64,000 nt of DNA, taken from positions 10,974,001 to 11,038,000 of the forward strand of contig NC_061126.1 in NCBI RefSeq assembly GCF_905220365.1, written 5' to 3'. Positions 28,913 through 39,965 of the stretch are shown one piece after another. The stretch is from Vanessa cardui (taxonomy: Eukaryota; Arthropoda; Insecta; Lepidoptera; Nymphalidae). Under the pieces are notes generated by a model. That model saw only the letters and a program-made list of their open reading frames with translations. It made no database searches and was not told where the DNA came from. A program made the position numbers and the translations under genes. Numbering within the stretch: position 1 is the stretch's first letter; each line of letters opens with the position of its first letter.

Positions 28913-29112
28913 GGTGGTCACCTCAATAATCAATATTTTGCTTTGTATTATCAACGCTCTGCCAAACATGGGCTCTAAAATGTATCTATTGTGCCTGATA
29001 TTACACTGACCTACTCCCCTTTAACTAGAACACAAGCTACGTAAAGTATTGATGTTTGACGATCACTGAAGAGTGTGGACCGATACAGACGGACTTGCAC
29101 AAAGCCTTACTA
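28913..29112 (-). repeat. Degenerate copy of the 58.7/63.1-kb dispersed repeat
   Basis: The order of blocks (GGTGGTCACCTC, GTGCCTGATATTACACTGACC, GAACACAA, then GACGGACTTGCACAAAGCC) follows the copy at 58701-58993, with many substitutions. Confidence 0.65.
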
Positions 29113-30954
29113 CAGTTAAGACAATATACTGGTAATTGGAATATAGACTCCCTAACCTTATTACCAAGTCACATGTAGGTGTTTAAATATAACTGTACAA
29201 TATTGTATGCATAAAACTGTTTAAAAATATATTCTTCTTGGAAGACACGTGCTATACGTCATTTATTGGAAAAGTATTTGATAAGAAATCCCATATTGTA
29301 AGACTCATTTTGTCATGATATTAATGTATATCCAGTTATATTTTCGAAGAATTAACTCGTAGGTGTAGTAGTTAGTAGAGGTTTTATACAGTACAGAGCA
29401 CAAATCTTGCAAAATTAAAAAAAAATAAATAAAAAATCTTTGGATTTTCAGAGTCGGCAGTAAATATCGCGTATCTCTGACAGAACTGTCATTTACCTTA
29501 TCGCATACCGTTAAATTTTTTTTCCAAAATCTATTTAATTGCAAACTTGAAAATCATTAAAAAGCTATGACTGAATGTGACAACTATACAAACATTTGCA
29601 ATACATTTGATCCAACGCTAAATATTATTAAAGTTGGCTGTTGGCCCGGAATATGATTTCAAATTTCACAGCCGACATGACGATAGATTCGGCGTGTGAT
29701 GAGCAATACGGATTAGTGCTCCAGCCCTAAATATAAGCAAATCTTGCCATTTGACGGTTTTGTAACCTACAAAATTAAGACGAGTTAAGATAGCATATAG
29801 TATAGATTTAACCATGTTGTATTGTATGCATTATCGCTAATTATATTTATATGTGACAAGACACAAATGCCATTTAATATACTAGGGCTAGAAGCACCAA
29901 TAAGGTTAATAGTTTATTATTTGAAATGACCAAACAAAAATTAACAAACATACCTACTGTTTTTAAAAACCTAATCAAACAAATGTTTCATTACAATCAT
30001 TCGCTACTCGAAACCTACTTCTGCAGATTGTCTCTCCCAGGGAACACCAAAGCTCCCGCTCCTATATACTATTTAATTTATAATAAGAATTAATTGAATA
30101 TCACTAAGATATTATAACATTTTGTGAATACTTAACTAGAAATTTATATCATCAAATAATAAGATTATTTTCGTAAGCAAATTTTCAACTACTTTACAAC
30201 AATTTCATATCAATTAATGAAATCAGTGCCTACTGCAACTGCCCGTCAAGTTGTCTTGATGGATGACGTCATTATCCGTAATGCAGTTAAGCGAGACAAA
30301 ATGGCCGCCGCGCGCGCTACAGATAATGAAAAGCATTATGTAATGTAATTTTTAAATGATTCAAAGAAGCGAGTTTAAATCTTAAAAGTTTAAATCTTTA
30401 ATATTAATGCTTAAAATTTCATAATGTTATTCATGCTTCCAAAGTAAAATAGTTTAAAATAATTAAAAAAAAAGTTTTAATAGATTAGGATAGTTTACAG
30501 TCATAATTTACAAATATTTAGCTAGTTAATCGTTATAGCTGGAATTCGAAATGGTTATTTTTATGTTAATTGATTATGAAGATTTTAAATAAAGTTAAAA
30601 GAATTGATAAAGAAATAAGCTTATTCAAATTATTTCATAAGAAAAAGATATAACATATACATGAGATGGCTAGACTGCAATTACATTCATCCGAAAGATT
30701 ATAACATTAAACCACATTATTTATTTTATGTTCGTTTCTCGACGAAAGCTGAAGCGACGTAAAACCGATAAAGAAATCAATAAACGTTTCTATTTTCAAC
30801 TAACTGCCAGTTGTTTTGCGGTTGGAAATAATGATGTCAGAATCGCGATGCAGTTGTCGGAATCTTAAAGCAATTCAAATTGTAAAAAAACCAAAGCTAA
30901 ATCGTTCTTTCAAGCTAATCTTACAATTCATTCTTTATAATCATTCTTAGAAAT

Positions 30955-31575
30955 CAGGCCTGTGTAGATACTACTCAGCTTAATATTCTACCGCCAAGCA
31001 ATGATAATTGTATTATATAAGATCTCATTTTTTACTGAGAATATTAAATAGAAAGATTAAAAATGACCTATCTCCTCGTCTACTTTTTTAATGTTTTATC
31101 ATTTTTAAATATAGTCCACTGCAATTTTGCACCTAAGTTAAAAGTTAAGCAACATTTTGATATTTCTAACCAGACACGCTAGACCGCTATCAACTTGGCA
31201 ATGCCTTCATAGTCGGCCTGACACTTTGTCATTCAAAGTAACCGATTTATCTTGATCCTGAGTTATTTGAACAACACGTTCAATTATTTTATTATTTTCA
31301 AACCAGTTGTGCTGTTGCAATACCTACATACATATATTTGAAACAACTCGTAAGTGTTATGTATTTATTAAAACGCAACGTTCGTTTCAAGATTGAATGA
31401 GCCACTATACAAGGGACATAATATCTTAGCTCCCAAGGTTCGTGGCGCATTGTTAATATGAGGAATTATTAATACTTCTTAAGGTACCAAAGTCTATGGA
31501 CTGTGGTAACTACATAACTACCATCAGATGGTCCATTTTCCCGTCCGCTAATCTATTTATATCATAAAAAAAAAC
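30955..31575 (+). repeat. Dispersed repeat copy interrupted by about 375 bases
   Basis: The first part at 30955-31020 includes TATTCTACCGCCAAGCAATG. The second part at 31396-31575 includes CAAGGGACATAATATCTTAG and ends in an A-run. In the intact copy at 63064-63352 the two parts are only a few tens of bases apart, so 31021-31395 looks like a later insertion. No TIR or poly-A could be assigned to the inserted piece. Confidence 0.55.
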
Positions 31576-32699
31576 AATCAGCCATTTCTCCAATATTTCG
31601 ATGCATAAAAGCCATTTTACTTTAAAAAACTTACAAACACTAATGTGATCACTCATATGTTATGTACTCTATATGTAGATACTCTTGCATACAGGGCTAC
31701 CAAAAGTGGCTGAAAGATTATGAATCGTTTCTGATGTAAACATTAATTTGCATGGTGATGTTGTGGAATTGGGGGTTGTATAACATTTTCTTAGTACAAT
31801 TTGACTTAAGTACGTAATAGAAAACTAAACTCACGGCGACACTATAAATAAATTGTAAGAAGTAATGCAAACGCAATATATCTTCACAAAAGCAAACCTC
31901 GATCCCAGAAAACTATTACCATACAAATGGAACCAGGGTCATCGCATTGTCATCTCGCGTATCGACAGCATCATCCGTCAGACCACTTAGATGGATGGAG
32001 TGGCTTCCGATCTCGGATCCCGAGGTCCCGGGATACGAATACCGTAATGTGCGTTTACATTTGTAAATGGGTTTAAAGGCAAACGTCCGGCTAAGCGTTT
32101 CGGATCATTTTTCATATAACTTCTTCCTCGATCGTACGTCGATCTATCTTTTCCTAAATGTTGATAAAATATTTTGTAAAATTTGTCATGACAGTATTAT
32201 ACTGAATTTAATTCTAGGAAGATTTTGAAAATATGTCCCACAAAAGACAATTGATTTCCTTGTATAACATTAATAAAATGTATATTGATTTGAATTAAAA
32301 AAATATCGAATATAAATCAAAATGATATAATCGCCACCCCGGCTCTCACCGTGAAAGGTTCTTTGAAGAGCAAAAACTTGGTAAGAAAAGGGACCCTTGC
32401 TAATGTACGTTATATCTATTTGGATACAAAGGGCGGAGTGTGCTTGACCTCTGAATGTGTTTCGCCGGGTCGCTCTGGCCCAATGTTTGAGGACTGATCA
32501 TTCGAGATAGTGTGGCCTTAAATAAACTATAAAGGGAATTATTTCAGAAGACGGATCTTATATTAACAATATTTTTCCGTCTTACATTTGTTGGCTTTTA
32601 TATTTTATCAAATATATACGAGAATAGTTTTCTAAGTATTTTTGTTTTTGTAAAATAATAAAAGGTTTTATTTTAAAAAAATATTGGAAAATCAACGAA

Positions 32700-32960
32700 A
32701 TGTTTAATAGCATAAACGCACCGTGACAGCGAGCACCTGTCAACGTCGCGTCAAGTCCCAGAGCGGCGCCATTTTATTTTAAAATGCAGATAACGAATCG
32801 GGGCGTAACGTGAGCCGTCCCGAGGCGCCGCATAACTTGCTGATTTATTTCATACCCGATATGATTTTACCGCAATTGAGCGCTCTCAACCCACCCTAAC
32901 GTTTACTTACGATCCGCACTAGTTCGTTCTACAACTCACCGGACTATCACGCGAATTTAA
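32700..32960. other. Unique CpG-rich non-coding block
   Basis: The block carries CpG-rich strings such as CAGAGCGGCGCCATTTTATT and CCGTCCCGAGGCGCCGCATA. GCCATTTT resembles the core of insect Pho/YY1 sites. There is no coding frame. It could be an enhancer or an unannotated promoter, inferred from composition only. Confidence 0.25.
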
Positions 32961-35900
32961 CCCTTTTGATTATGCATGTACCGTTTCTAATCGAATGCCA
33001 TTACTAAACTTTGATAACAACCTCGACGGGAAATCTTACTCCCTGCAACGATAGCAAAAATCGTTATTTTAGACACAGGAGAAAGGGTTCACGGCCAATT
33101 AAGCGAAGACACTGGTAACTTTTTACGAAGTATAACAGCCCTAGTCTACTGCGCGTGAATTGCCCACTCAGTCGGTGTCGAATGCCTCTTCACATTCAAG
33201 ATGTCGAGCGCATCGCTTTGATAAATGCACATCGCGCATACAATGAAAACACGCGTGAAATTTTAATGTTTATCACTGTGAAGATACCAGATTTTAGTAC
33301 AGTCTCGTCAACGATAAATCGAGCTCCACCGAATAAAAGTAAAAAACATGGTAAATATCCCGTATTTAATAACTGTAGTAGTGAAGATACCAATCATGAT
33401 TATTTTATTTAAAAACATATTGTCCAGTAGCAATAATGTAATTCCAAGAATATTATAACGCAAAATCCATTTTTAGACATATAGTCATCAAGAACCGGTG
33501 GAATAATGCGTTCCACTAAATAGGGTGTAATGGAGAAGCGAGTCATAAACTTGTTCCGGGCTCTCTAGACTCTTAACTTTTATGACAATTCTAGTGTCCA
33601 TCTGTACTTAATTAGGTATACACTTAAAACTATGAAATTTAGCAATTTAAACATATGATCGAAGCGAGCACATAAACAAAAATCATTAATTATAATAACG
33701 GCAGCATATAACATAACTAATTATTTATTAAATATTGATAAATTATTGAGCTTTGTTTAAATTATTTTGCTCACATTAAACAACGACATAAATAATACCA
33801 TTCACTAACCGCACGGGTCGCTAAAATAAAACGCGGCGTAATAAAATTGAACGCATCCGAATTTTAGCGTTCATTTTAAGTCCACATGAAATTTAGGGCG
33901 CAACCGCTGAAAATTAAGCACAATTTGGCAACATGTAGATAATAAATAATAATTGAATGCACATTTTTTAACTTTACTTACATCTAGTAAACATAAAAAT
34001 ATATCTTTATTTATTACGATATCTGAATGGATATTGGACATTTCACAAATTAATATTTATTAAAAACATAATGTACATATTTGCAAAATTAAATAAAAGT
34101 AATTGCAAATTATTTTTACAAACCTTTTCAAAAGTAAAAATATAAAATTTTATATATAGATCCATTACTCTTCAATTCGTCGAGGATTATCCTGGTATTT
34201 ATCCATAAGTAAACGTCCATCACACAAAATTTGGATATATGTAGATAGATCCTTTGCGGTGTAATCGCGTGAGTTCACCCTTAAAAGGAGGGAGGACGAC
34301 CGATCATCAATCTCTATCAGGCTTGGTCCGTGAAAAAGCGAGAAATATGACCAGTTTCGCGGATGTGTGACGACATTTATAATAGATTTGCAAACATGCT
34401 TCCACGACTTTGAGTGTATTTTAATTTTAAAAATTATTTACGTTGAACGAAAAATTCAAAATTTTGTAGTATTCCATCGAAGAAACTAAGATTTATTAAC
34501 AACTCTGTTGCACTACTTCATTTTATTCATATAGGATATTGAATTAGTTTAAATTTTTTTATGTAAACGTTTAAGACTTATGCCTAAAACTTTGATGATC
34601 ATTTTTTTCTGGAATATTAAATCTTATAATTAAATTACCATTTTTTTTAATATTGTTTTTTATTTTTAGTATCTATAAATAGTCCACAGATACTGTTAAC
34701 TAACTAATCATTAATCAGTTCAGTCTGTTTTTGTAAAGCGTAATTAATGCTTTCAGGTAAAGGTTAATGAAGGCGCATTTTATCGGACATCTCGACCTGA
34801 CTTGTACCAAAACATTGTCAGAACATCTATCGTATAGGTCAATAAAAATAAAACTCTACCGTAATATGTATTAGGTATATTTACATAAGACATTTGCTAG
34901 GTAGCTTTATTATAGGATATATTTATTAACATTAACTAAAAAATAGTATCTTGTATAAGGAAATACAAAATGAAATATGGATAAAAAATTTACTTGTAAT
35001 TTCCCTTACACACCTTGGTCAGATATATAAAAGATCGCACTTTGGAAAGGAATTTTCCAATTTGGACGCCCTAATCGACAGCAATGACACGTATCAGATC
35101 GCCCCTCAAATCAGAGTGGAAATCAGTCACGGCACCAACTGCATTCTTCTTCAGACAGCTAATTTGGCTCCCCATTTTCGTGAAACTCCCGCATCCATCA
35201 GTCGCTACGATTCCACCGACCACTATCGAAAGATTCAATGAATGATAACGGCTCTAATAAATACGGAGTCCGCTCCTTGAATGGTCGTAATTAATTTAAT
35301 GGATTTAGACAAAGAAATATGTACAATGAGATAGTGAGATTAATAGTCGTCTTTGTTTTGGCCATTAGCAGATGTTGAAACTTGGTGTCGGGTTACATGG
35401 TAACTGAAGGCGCCGGTTTTTTCTCCATTTCCTCGACACACTAATGAAGAAGCTTCTTCTAATGAGCAGAGCAAGTATCCTTATTATCAACTCTGTAATC
35501 TGCGTTTAGTTTCCTTTGAAGTTTTTGATCTATAGTATAATAAAAGCGAGATCGTTCGAACTTTGTTTTAATGAGAAATATGTTTTGATATTCAAAGTTG
35601 ACTTTCTCTAAGAAATGGCAAAAAGTGGATTGTTAATTAGTTAATTAGGAATCCAAAACTTTTTATGTAGCACTTGAACTAATCTTATTTTTAAATTTGG
35701 TACTGTAAGTGCAATAGTATTTGAAAGCCACATTTCTAAGTATCTACAAAGTTATTTCAAAAAATAAAAAAAACAAATGTGCGTATTCAGACCTTTTTAA
35801 GTCGGGCATTTTTTATTTTTATTTTCAAACAATGCACGCGGCATATCTCGACTCTATGTTAATTTTAAATGTCTCTTTGTTTTCATACATTATCATAGTT

Positions 35901-38099
35901 GGCCATAAAAAATACCAACTTCAGTGCAAGGTGGCGTCGACGTCCATTCGCCTTATATCTCGAATCGCAACATAAATTAGTGCAGTGGTCGCGTGACGTA
36001 CCGACTTAGGCAACATCGTCTCCTTATCGTGCCGGAAACTACCCGACCGGCTTGAAGTCACAAAGGAAAAAATACTTTAATCCCAAGACCAAAAAGTTCA
36101 ACTCTCCTTATCATGCCTCGCATGAAAGCCACACCGGTATTCCGATTTCAACTCTATTTATAGCGATAGACGATCTAAATTTAATATAAACATTGGCAAC
36201 AGAAGCGGCAAATAAGGTAACATTGCCAGTATGTCGCCATAAATACAGCCGAGTGTCCTTTAACGAAGCAGACGTTGACGTTGCGATACTAATAAAACGT
36301 GAGTGAAGTATTATAGACTCTGGTACTTGGCTGTAAAGATAGAAATTCGTTGTGTTGCTTCAGGGGTAGTAATGAAGGCTCGCATTTAGCGGCGGTTGCG
36401 GTAGTGATATGGGTGGACTTCCTTTGTCTAGTAATCTTATCATTGCGCCAAGCGGCCGTTGTTTGGCGTGATACATTGCTACGAATATAGATTTACATGC
36501 TTTAATTTAAATTATTATTTAAAGCACTGAACTTTACAACAAACGGTCTTGTGCATTTTCCCTACATAATTTCATACCTCTTCAAATAATTTAAATTTTT
36601 CATAACTTCAGGTAGAACTATCCTCATAAATAAGTTCCATTAATTTCACTCAAGTCATCATTTCTTTGAAAAAGTTAGTATCACAATTAGGTGACATACT
36701 TTAGGTCCTTCGTGTTGATATTTGTGCTAAATTAGCATGTGTTACTCGATTATAATTACAATTCAGCATCTATCGCGTTTTAATGTAAATCACATTATTC
36801 ACTAGGAATGAATTTAAACGCAACCTGATAAGGCGTAATATTTAACGAAACCAGGCCAACTGAAAGCCATCGATTTAATACATGCGTAATATCATTACGC
36901 TGGAGCGATTTTCCTCGTAACTGGAGATAAAATTCGACTTCCTTTTAAAGAATTTTTAACGTTGACGCTGCGGAATTCTTTATTAATATCGGATCTAATG
37001 ATATTTAACAGATAAAAGAAATCAGAAGTTATATTGAATCGTTTTGATGTAAGTTTACCCAAACCTTAAGTAATTAAGAATTAGATGATGGAGTGTTGAA
37101 AATATATAGCTTGAACTTTTATACCATATTTATTATTATACCAAACAATCAGTCTGTATTTTTTTCTTTAATGCATATTATAAAAAATTATCAAATGTTA
37201 GATCCATCAAATGAATACTTTTGTAAGAGTTTAGCTCCAGTAACATAACATTTGAAAAGATTTTAAAGGATTATTTTCTTAAAAGATCTTTACGGAAAAA
37301 TCTCATTCAAGGCATTTTCGAAGATAGAATAGTAGCATCGAACTTGTGTTCTACAAAGAGCCGTCCAAGCCGATCTCATCACAATCGCAAACTTTGAATA
37401 CACCTCTTTCGACTATCGAAAAGTTCTCCATAATGGATTTGTTCGAGGACTCAATTGTTTCACGATGAATGGGTACTAATTAAAACGAAGTCATGACGAC
37501 GCCGGACCAAGTTTCCAATTGTTTCCTAACTATAAATCGCAGCGCGGCTCTCATATAAATATTGCGCGTTCTGTGACTAACTTTGATGCTAAATTTAAAA
37601 TTGGAGTTTCACATGTAAAGATATATGGCATTAATATTAATACATGCATGTTAAGTGTATCGATTGTTTGTTGATATGGATTCATAGAGTTAGATATTAA
37701 GGTATCATAATAAAGGAGTAAATACAAAATTGCCACTAAAGCTTCCCATAACGAGCTTAAGATAGTCGACACGTGTGCTTCAGCATCTCTTGTCTTGTGA
37801 AATTGCCTAAATGTATCCAGTTTCCACCGCTCTGCGACGAGAACTACTCCAAACTGCTGCTTCATACATCAACGTCCTGACTTATGAAACGACTTGAAAG
37901 AGATATTTGTTTGACAGTTCGACCGTGTGATGAATAAGTATTCCTTTCATCTGTACGAAGTTTAACAAAAACGACTCAAATAAAATGACTTATACGTAAT
38001 AATTTACAGTTTGCATATAAATAAGTCTCTGTGAAAAGCTTAAAATATCCTTTACGATTAAAAATAGAACAATAAAGATTAAATTAGTCTAGTATGTCG

Positions 38100-38760
38100 G
38101 GCGTTTATTTTGAAAAACCGCAGCTTCTATTAGGAGCTCCGTTTGCTTATTTTCTATTTCCAATAAGAAATCACGTTTGATCGGGCTGAGCTCGGCCGCA
38201 AATGGGCCGAAACATGGCCGTTTTATCTTCCAATAAGTAAGCGAGCTTTGGTTTTTCGTAAGGGAAGGTTTCGCACTTTGAAATACGGAGAACGGTTCGA
38301 AAAAATATAAAACTATCGAACCGGAATAGGGATACTAGTAACAATCGGATTCATATACAGTTATATGCATATAGGAGGCGCATCAATATACGATGCGAAA
38401 CTACATAAAAACTGGAATCTGTTGTAAAACAGACAATATTTGCGTTGCTCAAACAAACGAATAGCTGGAAGGAGAGAGGTAGGCAATTTCGCAAAATCGA
38501 GTAAAAAAACTTTATACGAACAACGAATCCCACGGCGACTTTCAAAATCGCGTTCCCTTTTTAAAGTTGAGACGATTTGGTTAACGAGTGTCGAATTCTC
38601 GAACTCTAGGGCCCCTTCCAGAAGACGAAGTGTCCCCGGGAGGTGCCTCAGTAATTACCCACCATTACACACAAAAGACACGACTCGTCCGATTACCATA
38701 ATTCCTGCTCCCCGAGACGCGATATAAATGGACCGCATTTTGTATTTGAACGCAGAGTGA
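38100..38760. other. Unique GC-elevated non-coding block upstream of the first supported exon
   Basis: The region has CpG-rich parts (GATCGGGCTGAGCTCGGCCG and others) and an open frame at 38440-38727 without recognisable homology or a credible context. It lies about 1 kb before the first supported teneurin exon. Possible regulatory sequence. Confidence 0.25.
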
Positions 38761-39179
38761 CGTGTGTATTAATGACTATACTTGTCCTTCTAAATTAGGT
38801 AAGGGAAATGGTGATTTAGTTTTTCATTGCCGGCAACTAGAGCGAAGAACCTCACTTGCCGTATAAGTTCATCCTCCAACGGCTCACAAAATAAATTGCC
38901 TTGTTTTATCCCCGCTTAGAGCTTGTTTAATGTATGCTAATGAGAATTTATGCAATAACAAACAAGCTTAACTTTGTTATGAAACTTGCCTATTGTTTTT
39001 AACATTATAATTTTAAGTTTATTTACACAGTACACACATGAACCGCATATTTAATAAACGATCCTGTTGTTTATTCTTCAATGAAGATGATATCGTTAAT
39101 GTATTACTACAAACCGTAAGATACGACACTAAGATTTCGTCAAGAAAATACGGTGGTAAATTCATTACTTTCTAATTAC

Positions 39180-39560
39180 AGTAGAGCAAAACGTTCGAGA
39201 GGGTCCGCTTCAAAGAACCGGTAGTATTGTAGAGAACCCAGCTTTCTTTTCGCGAAATAGGGGCGATCGCCAAAAAAAAAACAACACAAAAACCCTTTTG
39301 AAATTAATTGAGTTTTCTTGCGGCTACATCGGCCGCTACAATAAATTAATTAACGCTCGAAGGAATCCTTAAAATTTGTCGAGGATCAAAAGTTGGCTGG
39401 CAGTCGGGAGATAGGGTGGTGGGGGTAGATAATGCTTCGATTTTCCATTAACTTATATTAGCGATGGGAGAGGCCGCCGCGCCCCGCGGTTCAGCCAATA
39501 GCTCCCGATCTAATATATTTCCTTTATTAACTAACTGCCGAAACACGCGATCTTTGATCC
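39180..39560. other. Unique GC-elevated block before exon A
   Basis: It includes GAGGCCGCCGCGCCCCGCGG followed by an inverted CCAAT motif (GCCAATAGC). Composition and position suggest a regulatory element, but there is no recognisable core promoter and no coding evidence. Confidence 0.25.
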
Positions 39561-39803
39561 ATTTCCATAGGCCGATGTTTGGTATTTGTTTAGAAGTTAT
39601 TACTATTTGATTATAATTCAATTTCCGTACAAAATGCCGAAAATTATTAAACATTTAATAAATCTACTAAAATCATTTCAATTGTCTTCTAAACTACATT
39701 CATTTGTATTATAATTGATCGTTAAATTAAAATCATGTTTTACTTACAAGACACGCATTACTTATGTAATTAGTAGTTACTAAGATCCATATCTTTTTTT
39801 TAG

Positions 39804-39965
39804 GTTGTTTGCTAGAAGGTTCCCGGCCTCCGCCAGATGTTCCGCCGCGCAATCCTACCATGTCCCGTTTGAACGGCCGCATCACCGGCAACCCAGCTGA
39901 CTTGGCCGACTTCGAGCCTTCGTGTCTTGTTCGCACACCGTCTGGAAACTTTTACGTGCCTTCAG
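39804..39965 (+). CDS. Ten-m: Ten-m exon A: cytoplasmic region
   Basis: The exon follows TTTTTTTAG and ends at TTCAG before GTAGTATT. It opens with two bases of a split Gly codon and closes in phase 1. It encodes the proline-rich PPDVPPRNPTMSR and the DFEPSCLVRTPSGN motif, conserved in insect Ten-m. It carries no initiator, so upstream exons must exist. Confidence 0.88.

Larger units (their letters stand above)
1..39803. other. Long non-coding stretch, probably Ten-m intron or upstream DNA
   Basis: No exon could be supported on either strand. All open frames here are short (under about 165 codons), AT-rich and unlike any family I know, except a retrotransposon fragment at 24.4-24.8 kb. The first supported exon begins at 39804 with a 3' splice site and no start codon, so transcription of the teneurin gene must start further upstream. 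Long 5' introns are usual for teneurin genes. Repeats and the more complex unique blocks are listed separately; the remainder is AT-rich sequence in which I see nothing further. Confidence 0.6.

Noticed and set aside
33155..33412. 85-codon open frame on the + strand
   Set aside because: Unusual composition extends beyond it on both sides and the protein shows no recognisable motif.
34951..35241. 96-codon open frame on the + strand
   Set aside because: It resembles no family I know, lies in AT-rich intronic DNA, has no splice or promoter context, and is short enough to occur by chance.
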